Below are positions 15,001-27,000 of a stretch of DNA of 64,000 nt, piece after piece (within the stretch, counting starts at the first letter, position 1; every line of letters starts with the position of its first letter). The position numbers were made by a program, and so were the translations under genes. Source of the stretch: Rhodospirillales bacterium (GTDB taxonomy: Bacteria; Pseudomonadota; Alphaproteobacteria; Rhodospirillales; Casp-alpha2); contig JAJFII010000005.1 in NCBI GenBank assembly GCA_021775095.1, forward strand, positions 1-64,000, read 5' to 3'. Under the pieces are notes generated by a model, which searched no databases, was not told the origin of the DNA, and was given only the letters and a program-made list of their open reading frames with translations.

Positions 15001-18000
15001 TATAGCTGCCATCACTGTTAACGCTGACCGTGCCATGATCAGCACCCACTTCGGCAATGTTGGTTACCGAACCGGTGGCGGTGAACGGCGTTCCGGGGAC
15101 AACCGCAGTTAAAGTGATTTCGCCGTCGGCACTACCCACCGTCGCCGCGACAATTCCGCCGACGACGCCGTGGTTGTTGATGGCGTCCAACAGGCCGGTC
15201 CGCACTTGCAACAGGTCCGTGTCAGCGGCCTTAACCGTATAGTCAACAGCGGTCCCATTGACCGTCACCGTATAAACATCACCGGTCTCGATGGTGCCGG
15301 CGATGGTCACCCCGTCAACCTGGGCGGTGCTGGTGTCGGTCGCCGTATTGAGGGTTATGTTCGCCGAATTATCACCGGTGTTGTCGGCGAGGAAGGCAAC
15401 GTCGGTGGTTGAGCTGGCAATGGTAAAGGCCGTGCCCGCTACCTTGGCTGTCAATTTCAGGTCATCGGTACCATTACCAACCGTTGCCGTGACTTTACCG
15501 TTGACGACCTCATGGGTATTGACCGCCGCCATCAGACCCGTACGCACGTCGGTCAGCGTCGTATCCGTAGCATCAACCAGATAGCTGACCGTAATGCCGT
15601 CAACAATCACGCTGTAAACATCGCCCTCTTCAACAGTGCCCGACAGGGTCACGACCTCGACCTGAGCGACGTCGATAGTGGTCGCCGTGCTCGGGGAAAC
15701 CGTCGCCGTATTGTCGCCGGAGTTGTTGAGCAGGGTACCGATATCAGTGGCGAATGCGCTCAGAGTAAAGGGGGTTGCCAGCGCCTTGGCGTTGAGGACC
15801 ACGTCGCCATCGGCGCTTCCGGCGACCGCAAAGACGATCGGCCCGGCCGTGACATCGGCATTGATCTTGGCGACAAGACCATCGCGAACGGCGGCCAGGG
15901 TCGTGTCGGTCGCCAGAACCGTATAGGTAACCGTATAACCGTCAACGACAGCGCTGTAGGTGTCGCCGGTTTCGACGGTGCCGGCGATGGTCACGGTGGC
16001 CGACTTGACAGAGAGATCGGTAACCCAGGTTTCTGACCCGCCCGCCTGCCCGTTCAGGGTGGCGCTGAAATCAGTTCCGCCGGAACTGTCATTGACCACC
16101 GCGCCTGTACCATCGGTAAACTGCCAGTTGGCGAGCAGGTTGGCGTTGGTGTTGTCGTAAGTGGTGTACAGATTGTCTGTGAGATAGGTGCTCGACTGGG
16201 CAATATCCCAGACCCGCACATCGGCGATTTCACCCGCAAAACTGGCGCCGCCGCTCAGGTTCTCGCCGATTGAAACGGATCCGCCACTCAAATTGACTGT
16301 GCTGATGCTTGTCGTACCGGCGCTGACACCGTTTATAAAATATTCCAAAGTGCCGGCCGTATTGACGATAGCAACGTGAGACCATACGCCGCCTTCGACC
16401 GCCTCCGTACTCGCCGCCGTGGTCGCGCCACCTGCAAGGTTGGCTTTAAGGGTACCGTTCCCATCGACGTAGAAACGCAAGGCTGAATTTGTACCGAGAT
16501 GATCACCGATTTGCAGGATCGTTTGCGCGCTGCCAATTTCCTCAGGACGGATCCAGGCTTCCCAGGTAAAGCTGGCGGTTCCCGTCGCCAGGGCACCCGG
16601 GGTCGCGACCGTCGCGGAGTCATCAACCCCATCAAAAGTCAGGGCACCGTTGAGGTGGTCGGGGGCACGGTAGCTCGACGACGACCACTGGCTGTTGTCA
16701 ATCGGGAAATTGGTCAGGGTGCCGTCATTGGAACCGACGCTGTCGTGCGCCACCGCGCCCGCGCCGTCGGTCAGATGCCAGTTGGCGACGAGATTGGTCG
16801 TCGGGCCGGAATATTCCGTGAACATGTTATCGGCAATATCCGACGCCGTTCGCACCGTGTCCCATACACGCACGTTGGAAACCTGGCCGTCCAGGAAGTG
16901 TATATCGTTAGCGTTTGCACCATTATCCATACGCCCTATTTCTAGGGGAAGGTTCGCTGATACCAGTGTATTCGGACTATAAGATGTGGTTACGCCGACA
17001 CCGTTCAGATATACCGTGATTTCCTTGTTGACCGCGTCTACTGTGGCGGCAACGTGGTTCCACTGACCAGCCTGCGCAGGCGAAGTCGTCGCCGCGGCAT
17101 GCGCAATGGTCCCGTCTCCGGCGACAAAAATCAAATCCCCCAGACCATTAAAATAGAGCAGATTTTCAGAGTTGGGAGTTGATTGTAGTGAGTCTGTTGT
17201 CACCGTTGGTTTGCTAAATATTGCCCCAACCGTCAAAAAATCGGTTGGATTTACCCAAGCCTCAATCGTGTAGCTGCTGCCGAGACTGGTCAGCCCCGTA
17301 TCCACATAATCATCCGTACCATCGAAGCTCAGGGAACCGGAGTGCAGGGCGTAGGATTCTGTGGTCCAGTGCGCGTCACCAGCCGGGAAGTTGGTCAGGG
17401 TGCCGTTGTTTGTGCCGACGCTGTCGACAGCGGTTGTTCCCGTCGCATCATCAAGGGGCCAGTTGCCGAGCAGATTGCTGGTCGCTCCCGAATAATCCGT
17501 ATCCATATTGTCGGCGATTTGGGTCGGCGTACGCAGGACATCCCAGATCCGGACATCGGACATCTTGCCATCGAAATCAGAGCCCCCGTTGTTGTCCTGG
17601 CCAATGTAGGCAAGTGACGCTCCCAGGTTGGCGGCAACCGGCATCGGTTGATCGGCCTCAAATACACCATCCACATATAACCGCATTGTGCCCGCACCCG
17701 GCGTCGCGTGGGTTGAATTATCGAACGTCAGGGCAACGTGATGCCATTCGCCGTCGGCAACGTTCGTTGTGCCGACGGGTCCGCCCTGGCCATTAAAATT
17801 GGCCCGCAGGACCCCGTCAGAACCGTTGACAAAAAACTGGCTGAACTTGTTGGAGCCAGAACCACCACCCAAGGCGATGATATATTCGTGGGTTGCAGAA
17901 TTAGGATTTGTTGTATTTATCCAGGCTTCGTAGGTGAAATCTCCCTGGCCCGTCGAAAGGCTGCCAGCGTGGCTCGAAAGATCAATATAATCGTCCGTCG

Positions 18001-21000
18001 CAAACGTCAGCGAATCGCGTGTCAACAGCGCACCGCCCGGTGCGACCGTATTATCCGCCGTGGCAATGTCTGCCGCTGTCGCGGTGACCTCCACCATGGT
18101 ATCGTGGGTCAGTTCAATCGCGCCGTCGGCGCTGCCAGCAACCGCCGTGACCAGGGCACTGACTGGCCCGTTGGCCTGGATTGCCGCCAGCAGGCCGTCA
18201 CGAATGCCGGCCAATCCGACTTCGCCGCCGTTAACCGAGTAGGTCACCGTCAGGCCACCGACGACAACCGTGTAAGCATCACCGGTCTCGACCGCTCCCG
18301 TCAGGGTCACCGTATCGGTCTGTGTGGCAGTGGCGTTGGCGATTTCGTTGGCGACCACGGCACCACTGTCTGCCGTCGCAATATCATCGGCCGACGCATC
18401 GATTATCGCGGCGCCAGTGTGGGTCAACTCAACGTCCCCGTCGGCACTGCCGGCGGCGACCGTAACGATACCGCTGACCACAGTGTCGTTCTCGATGGCG
18501 GCAATCAGTCCATCGCGCATATCGGCCAGAGTCAGATCACCGTCGTCAACCGTATAGGTGACGGTGTTGGTGTCGACGGTCACGCTGTAGGTATCGCCCA
18601 CTTCCACCGCTCCGGCGATGGTAACGGTGTCGGTTTGACGACCAAGAACATTGGCGGTGGTGGTCGCGACAACTGCCGTATTGTCGTCGACGCCAGAGGC
18701 CAGGGAGAAAGTCAGGTTGTCGCCTTCCACATCGGTGGCGACAACCTGACCCGTCAGCGGGATGTCTTCAATGGCCTGCACGGCTAAGGACGTCAGGATC
18801 GGGCCCGTACCGACGAAGGTTGGATCGCCGGTTGCCGTGCCGGTATTGCCACCGGCGACGTCGACCACGGCTGTTGCCTGGCCGGATGTCAAATCGTTAA
18901 GAGGCCAATTGGCGATAAGATCCGGGTCAGTTGGGTTGGTATAATGATCCTTTTCGGCGTTGATCTCGTCTATGGTGCGGACTGTATTCCAGACACGGAC
19001 GTCAGCAATTTCACCTTCGAAATTTGCCCCTCCCAGTCCGCCAATGTACACATTATCTGTGGCGACGTCGGGATTATGAGACTGAACCGCTCCGCCGCCA
19101 TCGGCGACGCCATCTACGGTGAAGGAAACGTCACTGCCGGAAAGGCTGATGGCGACATGATGCCATTGACCATCGTTAACCACTGTGGTGGCGGTAACCG
19201 AGGTTGAGCCGTGTTCATTATAAAACAGCCTGCCGTTGCCATCAATCGCCAGCTGTTTGCCGCCCGTCGCCCAGCTTGTTCCATTGTATTTACCAAATAG
19301 GGCATCGCCGGTCGCAGTGGTTTTAATCCAGGCCTCAACCGTGAACGTTGGGCCACTCAGATCCACGCCTGTGGCGGCGGGAACGGTGATCAAATCGTCG
19401 CCGTCAAAATTCAACGCGATGCTTGGCGACGTGGCCCCCAAAACAATCGGCGCGTCGTTGACGGCGGCAACATCGATGGTCAGGGTCAGCGGACCGGTGC
19501 TTAAACCGCTGGCGTCTGTGGCCCCGTAAGACAGGGTTACCGGCCCCGATATATTTTCATCGGGAACAAAAATAATCTTGCCACTTGTGCCGTTTACTTC
19601 CGTACCAATGGCGGTAATTTCCGCGCCCAGCGATCCGGCGTTATCTTGATAAATGCGACCGGTTGACGGCAGCGCCGTGATGGTGAAGATAAAATCCGTA
19701 TCGCCGTCAACATCGTTGAGCGGCAAGGTCACGAAGGTCTGCTGATCTTCAATTCCGGCGATGGTCAAATCGGTTTCATCAACCGGCGCCGTGGGGGCGT
19801 CGTTGATGGCGTTGACAAAAACATCGACGGTATGGGTTGTGGTGGTTCCGCCGACACCGGCTTCCGTCACATTCACAAAAAACTGGTCGGCACCGTTAAA
19901 GTCTTCGTTGGGGGTGTAGCTATAGGTGCCATCGGCGTTAACAACCACGCTGCCATCGGCTGGCCCGCTGTTCAGCGCATAGGCAAGTGTCCGGTCGTCG
20001 CTGTCGCTGTCGGTACCGAGGATCTGGCCATGGATCGTCGCGTCTTCCTCGGTTTCAACCTCCCTGCCAAATACCGCCGGTGTGTCGCGAACGGTGGTCG
20101 GCCCGTTAATCTCGATGCGCTGGGCATATATACCTTTGCCCGATCCATCGGCGGCACCGTTATCGCTCCAGGTGACAATGATTTCATCTGCGACAACATC
20201 AACGGACAGGGAAAGTTGAGGATTACCCGACAGGCTACCGCCAATTTGCACCGGGCTGCCAACCGCGTTGCCCAAGGCATCATAGATCTGCGTAAAAATA
20301 TCACCCGCTGCGGTCTGGGTTGCCGCGACAAACCCGCCGTTCGGCAACGCGGCAACATCGGATTCCGTCGGCGTATCCACATCGGCAATCCGCAAGGGCT
20401 CGGCTCTGGAATTTCCCTGCGGGTCAAGGATATGGGCGAACAGACCATTATCCGCCGCGCTGACACCAGCTCCAACTGAATGCCAGGTGACAGCAAAATC
20501 ACCATCCGACAGCTCGCTCACTGTTGGCAGACTCTGGGTCGCTGTCGTCGTCGTGGAAACCAGCAAATCATCGGTTGCCGGCGTACCACTTGCATCGAAT
20601 TTTCGGCCAATGACATCGACCGCCGTCAGCCCACTGTCAAATTGTTTCCAGACAACCAGGAAACCGCCGTCTTGCGTCGCAACAACATCGGCGCTGTCAT
20701 TAAAATCCGTGCTGTTCGACGAAACCTGAAACTCGGTTCCAAGGGGTTCACCGGCATCGTCGAACACCCGGGCAACCAGATGTTGGCCGCTTGCCCGGTC
20801 AACGGATTTAAGGGCCGACCAGACGACCACAAACCCACCACCGGTGAGCCCGGTAAGGGAAGCCGCACTTTCCACATCGTCAACCGTGACCGGTGCTAGG
20901 AACTCGTCCTGAACATCAGGTGGGTTGATGGTCGAACCATCGCGGAACACTTTAGTTCCGGCAGCGTCAAACCGTTGCAGGAGGATATCCGTATTGCTGG

Positions 21001-24000
21001 TGGCGCTTTCGACGGACGACCAGGCGACCACATAACCGCCGTCGCTGAGCGCGCCGACGGTCGGTTGGGTCTGGTCCTTGGCGGTAACAAAACTGATGCC
21101 GGCAGGCGGACCGAGGGCGACGCCATCGGCATTATAGGTGCGGGAATAAACCCCATACCCGTCGCCATCGTCCGGATTTGAGTTTTCCCATACGGCAACA
21201 AATCCGCCGTTGCCGAGCGCCGTGGTTTGCGCCGCCTGTTGATCGCCCGTCGTTCCGGCACCCGAAACCGCCGTCGCGGAAACCAGGACAGCGGCGCTGG
21301 ACGCATCGAGAACACTAAAGAATCCGGCGCTGGTATTGCCGCTGGCATCGGGCACGGTGCCAAAACCAACGTCATCCATACGCCAGTTGGCGACCAGGCC
21401 GGGGCTGTCGTTGCCGACGAAGTGGGTTAAATTGTCGCTTAACTGGCGGCCGTCCAGAACCACATCCCAGAACCGCACATCGGCCAGTTGACCGGCCAGG
21501 AAGTGTTCGCCGCCACCGGTTTCGGCCGAATCATCGAAACGACCGATCTGCGCCGGATTGTCGGTGCTCAGACGGCTTCCCGTTAAGGTCGCGGTGCCGT
21601 CTTCGACGCCGTTGACAAACAACGCCATGGTTCCGTCGCTGTCATCGAAGGTGGCGGCAACGTGGTACCACTGCCCGGTGACAAAATCTGAACTGGCGGT
21701 GGCCGACGTCGCCGTGGTCCCGTTGCCGGCGGTAAAGTTCAGGGCACCGCTGGCATCGGTATAAATGGCGCTTTCAAACTGGCTATGGGGGCCTGACGAC
21801 ACGGCCTGTTTGGCAAAAATCGGATTGATCTGGCTGAGGTCATCAAATTTGACCCAGGTCTCGAAGGAGAAATCCGACCCCAGGTCATCGACGCCCGTTG
21901 TCACCACATCGTCGACCCCGTCGAAGGCCAGGGCATTGACTGTGTTGGCTCCGAGCACAAGCGGTTTTTCGCCCGCCACACCAACCGGAATGTCTTTGCG
22001 GGTCGGGCCTTCGCGGGAAATTAAATCAACGGCGAATAAAGACCCGCCGGGTTCGGCATCGAATTCCCAGTAACCAATGAGATGCTCAAGGTTCGATACC
22101 TCCGCGTCGTCAAAGTGACGCCGATAAGACGCGTCGATTTGCAGGCCCTGGCGCGCTTCGTCCCAGACCCGAAACTCTGCAATTTCACCTTCGAAGTTGG
22201 CGACTGCTGGATCGCCATCCAGTTGACCCAACACCAATTCACCCTGGTCGCCGCCGCTCGGTCCTTCGGTTGCCGGATTATAGGTGAACGGGACGCCCGC
22301 GGGCTGACCATTGACAAAAACCGCAACCTCGCCCGCGCCTCGCACCAAAGCCACATGGGCCCAATTGCCGGCGTCCAGACCAACCGCGAACGTGGTTTCC
22401 GTGGTGGTCGCCGGCTCGCCCGACTGGTGTTGATAATGCAAGTCCCCATTGGCGTCGATGGACAGGGCATACAGGATATTTTCGTCACTACCCGTCGACA
22501 GGCCCTGGCCCTCGAAGGCAAAAATTGATTGTTCCGTCGCCAGAGTTGCCGGTTTGATCCAGGCTTCAAGGGTCAACTCGCCGGAATTCTGGAATCCCCC
22601 GTCGAAGCTGGCTGCGACAACCACGTCATCGATCCCGTCGAACTGCAACCGATTGATCTGCGGGTCGGCTCCTAGCAAATTAGGTTCATCATCAATAATG
22701 AAAACAATGCCCTGGTCTTTGACGATGACGGCGTTTGACGGTTCAACCAGCTGGACGGCAAAACTTTTCGTCGGTTCCGCCAGGTCATCATCAGTGATCG
22801 TCACGGTCACAGATTTGCTGGTTTCGCCGGCGGCAAAAGTCAGGCTGCCTGAAACAGCGGTATAATCAACGCCGGCAACGGCCGGAGCAAATTCGGCGTT
22901 CGCGCTGGTGAAATAACTGACCGATGATTCCTGGGTGGCCAGGCCCGAACGGGTAACCGTGAAGCTCGCAGTTCCGGAATTTTCATTGACCACCAGATCG
23001 TCGATACTGAGCAGGGGAAGGGCTGAAGCTACAAAATCACTGCCATCCAGATCGGTCGCCAGAACACCGTCCAGTTTGATCCCCATATCGGTGTTGCCAT
23101 CGCCGTCGATATCGATACTGAGCAATTCATTGGCCTGGCTGAAACGGGCCTGGGTATTGCCGCTGCTGACAAAGGCGGCATCACCAATATAAGCGAACGT
23201 GCCCTGCTGCAGACCTTCGAGAACAATCTTGTCGCCACCGTCGGTGGCATCAAAGTCGGCGATCCGATCACCGACAGCGGTCGCAAACGGCGAATCGCCG
23301 GCGTTCTGGAAGATAAAGTCGTCGGATCCAGCGCCGCCAACCAGCAAATCGTCGCCGGCGCCGCCAAACAAGACATCGTCGCCATCGTCACCTTTGAGGA
23401 CGTCATTACCACCCCGACCGACCAGCAGATCCGCACCGCCGCCGCCAATCAGGACATTGTCATTGACGTCGCCCGACAACCGATCATCGAAGTCGCCGCC
23501 TTTTAGGTTTTCGATTTCGATCAGGGTATCATCCAAGGACAATGCGTCGGTAACCGTTACCGAAATCGTTTGGTTGTCACTGCCCAAATCGGCAATGACC
23601 GGTCCTGCGGCATCCGTATACAGGGCCGTATCTGAACCGGCTCCGCCGTCCAACAGGTCCGCACCGGCACCGCCCTTCAAGGCATCGCTGCCACCGCCGC
23701 CTTCCAGCGTATCGTCTCCGTCACCCCCGATCAGAAGGTTATCAAGGTGGTTGCCGGTTAAGCTGTCGTCGAAGGCTGAACCGGTCAGGTTTTCAATATC
23801 CACTAACAGATTATCTAGGGAATCTAAGGTTTCCTGATCGACCACAAAAGCCCCGTCGGAAAAGGTCCAGGCGGTGTTTAAGGGAACCACCGCGCCCTGC
23901 CCGGTCAGCGGATCCAAATCGTAAATCCCGTTTTCACCGGTAATCAGCAGATGACCGTCGGCGGGGCGGACGAACAGGCCTTCAATGGTGAACGGGATAT

Positions 24001-27000
24001 CACTGAGCGGAATGGGGTCGCCAATGGGGGCGGTGGAGGGTTCGCCGTTAGAGTCAATGGGGCCGTCGCCGCCAATGGGGCCGATGGGGATGTCGCCGCC
24101 AGTGATGGTGGTAACATAGCCCTGAAGCGCGTTGCCAAGGCCGCTTATGTGACCCATCTGATAGGACACGGTGCCGTCGGCAGAAAACGCCAAGGCGGTC
24201 TCGCCGTCGAACGGTGAATTTACAACGAATGTGGCAGCACCGGTTGGGGCGACAGCAAAAATGTCGCCATTGGCGCTTGTTACATAAGGCTGACCGCTGA
24301 TCGGATCGATGGCCAAATCAAAGGCCATGATCGGAGTGACGGTGTCGGCGAACACCCCCATCGGCACCGCCGAAATCGGCGTCCCCGTCTCTGCATTGAG
24401 TTCAAGCAGAACACTGCCGATAAAGGTACCGGATCCGTCGTATTCGTTGGAGACCACAAACAACTGATTGTTGCCGTTGACATCGACGCCGGTCACATCA
24501 TTGCTCACGGAACCGGCCTGCGGCGCGATGGTGGTAAACACAGACCCTTCGCCGGTTTGCGGGTCGATCTTCAGGATCGAGCCGGGATCGGCCGCCGATC
24601 CGGCGCTTACCGTCGCAAAGATCAAGCCGGCATCCGTCATTTCCACGTCGACACCGTTGATATTTTCGGATTCCGAATAATCGACCGTATCAATGCCCGG
24701 CCCGCCATAGATATCGTCGCCGTAATCTTCCGCATAAAACCGGTCATCACCGGCCCCGCCGATCAGGATATCTCCGCCATCGTTACCAACAAAGGTATCA
24801 TTGCCGGTGCTGCCGGTCAGGGTTTCCACGTCATCACTGCCGATAATCAGGCTACCAACGCCATCGTTGGCTGTGAAACCGGGAGCCAGGGTATAAACGT
24901 CGAGCACCCCGTCCTTATCGGCATCGAAGGTGATTTGTGTGATCGGGTCGTTTAAAAAATCCTCGATTTCTATGGTCGAGACCTCATTGGTCGCGTTCTC
25001 AAAGGTAATGTCCAAATCACCGGACGATGTATTGAACACCATGTCCGTGACCGTAAATTCAAGACCAATGAACAAATGATCGGTGCCGCCGCCGGCTTCG
25101 ATCAGATCATTCCCAGCCGACGCGTAATACAGATCGTTGCCGGCACCACCCAGCAGGATATCGTTGCCGGCACCGCCATCAAGCACGTCGTCGCCACCAC
25201 TGCCAAACAACACATCATCGCCGCTGCCGCCAGTGATTGTGTCGGCCAGGGCACCGCCAGCAAATCCGCTATCGTTGGTAAAGGCGGATCCGTCCAGAAC
25301 CGTCGCCATGTCAACGGTTCGTTCGACGCCGTCATCCCAAAACGTCAGTTGGGCAACGGGATCGTTCAGGTAATTAACGATTGTCGTTGTCGCCTGCAGG
25401 CTGGTGTTTGTATCCGTCGCCGTGATCACCAGATCACCCGCCGCAGTCAACGCCACCGCCTCAATTTCGAATTGGCTGGCGAGTTTTAAAATATCGGTTC
25501 CGGCGCCCGGAATAATCCTGTCATTGCCGGGCGAGAAGATAAACGTATCATTACCGGCACCCCCATCAAGCAGATCATTGCCCAAGCCGCCATCCAGGGT
25601 ATCGTTGCCAAGCCCCCCGGTAAGGGTGTCATCACCACGATTGACCGGGCCCTGGTAGTTTGATGAAAAACCACCATTTTCAGCACCAGTGCTCAGTACG
25701 ATTTCATCGGGTCCCAGACCGGCTGTGGCCGAGATCTGCGCCGTAATGTTGCCGGCATTTGCGTTAATCTGTGCAACGAGCCCATCGCGGGCGTCGGCCA
25801 CCGTATCCGTTGCGGCAACCGCATAGGTAACTGAATTGACGGAATTGATGACCACTGTCAGCACATCACCGGCACCAATCACATCATCGATGACAAGCAG
25901 ATCCTCCTGTCCCAGGCCATCGGGAGGACCATTTACGGTGACGGTGTTATCATCTGCGGGAGAGCCGTTCGTCGCCGTGACTGAGACGACGATATCAAAA
26001 CCATCCGCACCGGTCAGTCGAAGGGTATCCGTGCCCTCCGCGACAGCTGCGGCCAACCCGTTAGGGCCTTCACCGATGATCTGAGCCAACAGGTTATCGC
26101 GCACGTCGGCAATCGTCGCATCTAACGAAGTAACTGTATAAACCGTGGCAAGTTCATTATTGGAAATATAAATAGAGTAGGAGTCGCCTTCCTCGACCGT
26201 TCCCGAAAGGGTCACATCAATAATTTTTGGCTGCGCCTCATGCGACGGCTGGACGACAGTCGTCGTCATCGCCTGATCATCAATCGCAGTCCGGTTTGTC
26301 GCGTTCGCTACCAGAGCAAAGGAGCCGCCGGCTGAAGCGGCACGGATAACCAGTTCCTGCTCGTCGCCAGCTGTCTGGGCAACCACCTGGCCGTTGACCC
26401 GGGCATCGCCATTGATATCGGTTATAAATCCAGCGACCAGTTCGCCAGCGCCATCGCCAGGCCCGACAGTCCGGGTAAATTCGATGCCGTCAAGGGTAAT
26501 ATGATACTGATCGCCGGTTTCTAAAGTGCCGCCAAACAACAAGGCTTCGGCCCGGGTGGTCGCGCCCGTGCGCACGGCACCGACCGTGTCGTCACCCACC
26601 AGCACGTCATTTCCGGCGCCACCGTCAATGACATTGGCCCCATGGCCGCCGGTGATGGCATCATCCTGGGCGGAACCGATGATGTTTTCAATTGACCGGA
26701 CCGTATCGATTGATTCCGCTTCTGCGCCAAAGATCCCGGTCTCGATTTCGCCCGTATTGAGATTGGCTGTAATATTTTTGCCACCGGTAAGCCCGCGGTA
26801 AATAATGGTGTCGGTGCCCAGGCCGCCATCCAAATTATCGTTATAACGGCTGCCGGTTAGGACATCGTTACCGGCACCGGCGGAGACGCTGGATCCGGTA
26901 AATTGCAGATCTGTCGCCAGGGTGATTTTATCGGCACCATCGCCGCCGATAATGGTTTCCGTATCGGTAACAGTGATGATATTGCCCAGATCATCGAGGT

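Larger units (their letters stand above)
1..22665 (-). repeat. Array of 24 LamG/concanavalin A-like domains
   Basis: Each domain opens with L-x-F-D-G-x-D-D, continues with F-T-x-E-A-W-I/V, W-H-H-V-A or W-T-H-V-A, x-L-Y-V-D-G, and F-x-G-x-I-A-D-V-R-V-W, and ends with L-x-x-N/Y-W-x-x-D. This is the LamG/pentraxin-like jelly roll used for glycan or protein binding. Opening motifs lie near 22640, 21940, 19410, 18010, 17320, 16640, 14910, 14160, 13520, 12760, 12045, 9600, 8890, 7995, 7360, 6705, 5705, 5085, 4400, 3430, 2800, 2190, 1120 and 435; the last is cut by the window edge. VCBS/cadherin-like domains with PDANFNGADSF or PNGNYNGTDSF phrases separate groups of LamG domains. Copies are clearly diverged rather than identical. 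Confidence 0.88.

Noticed and set aside
1-22665. Periodic DNA repeats as a CRISPR-like or satellite array
   Set aside because: The repeats are diverged protein domains of 190-220 residues in one reading frame, not short identical repeats with unique spacers.
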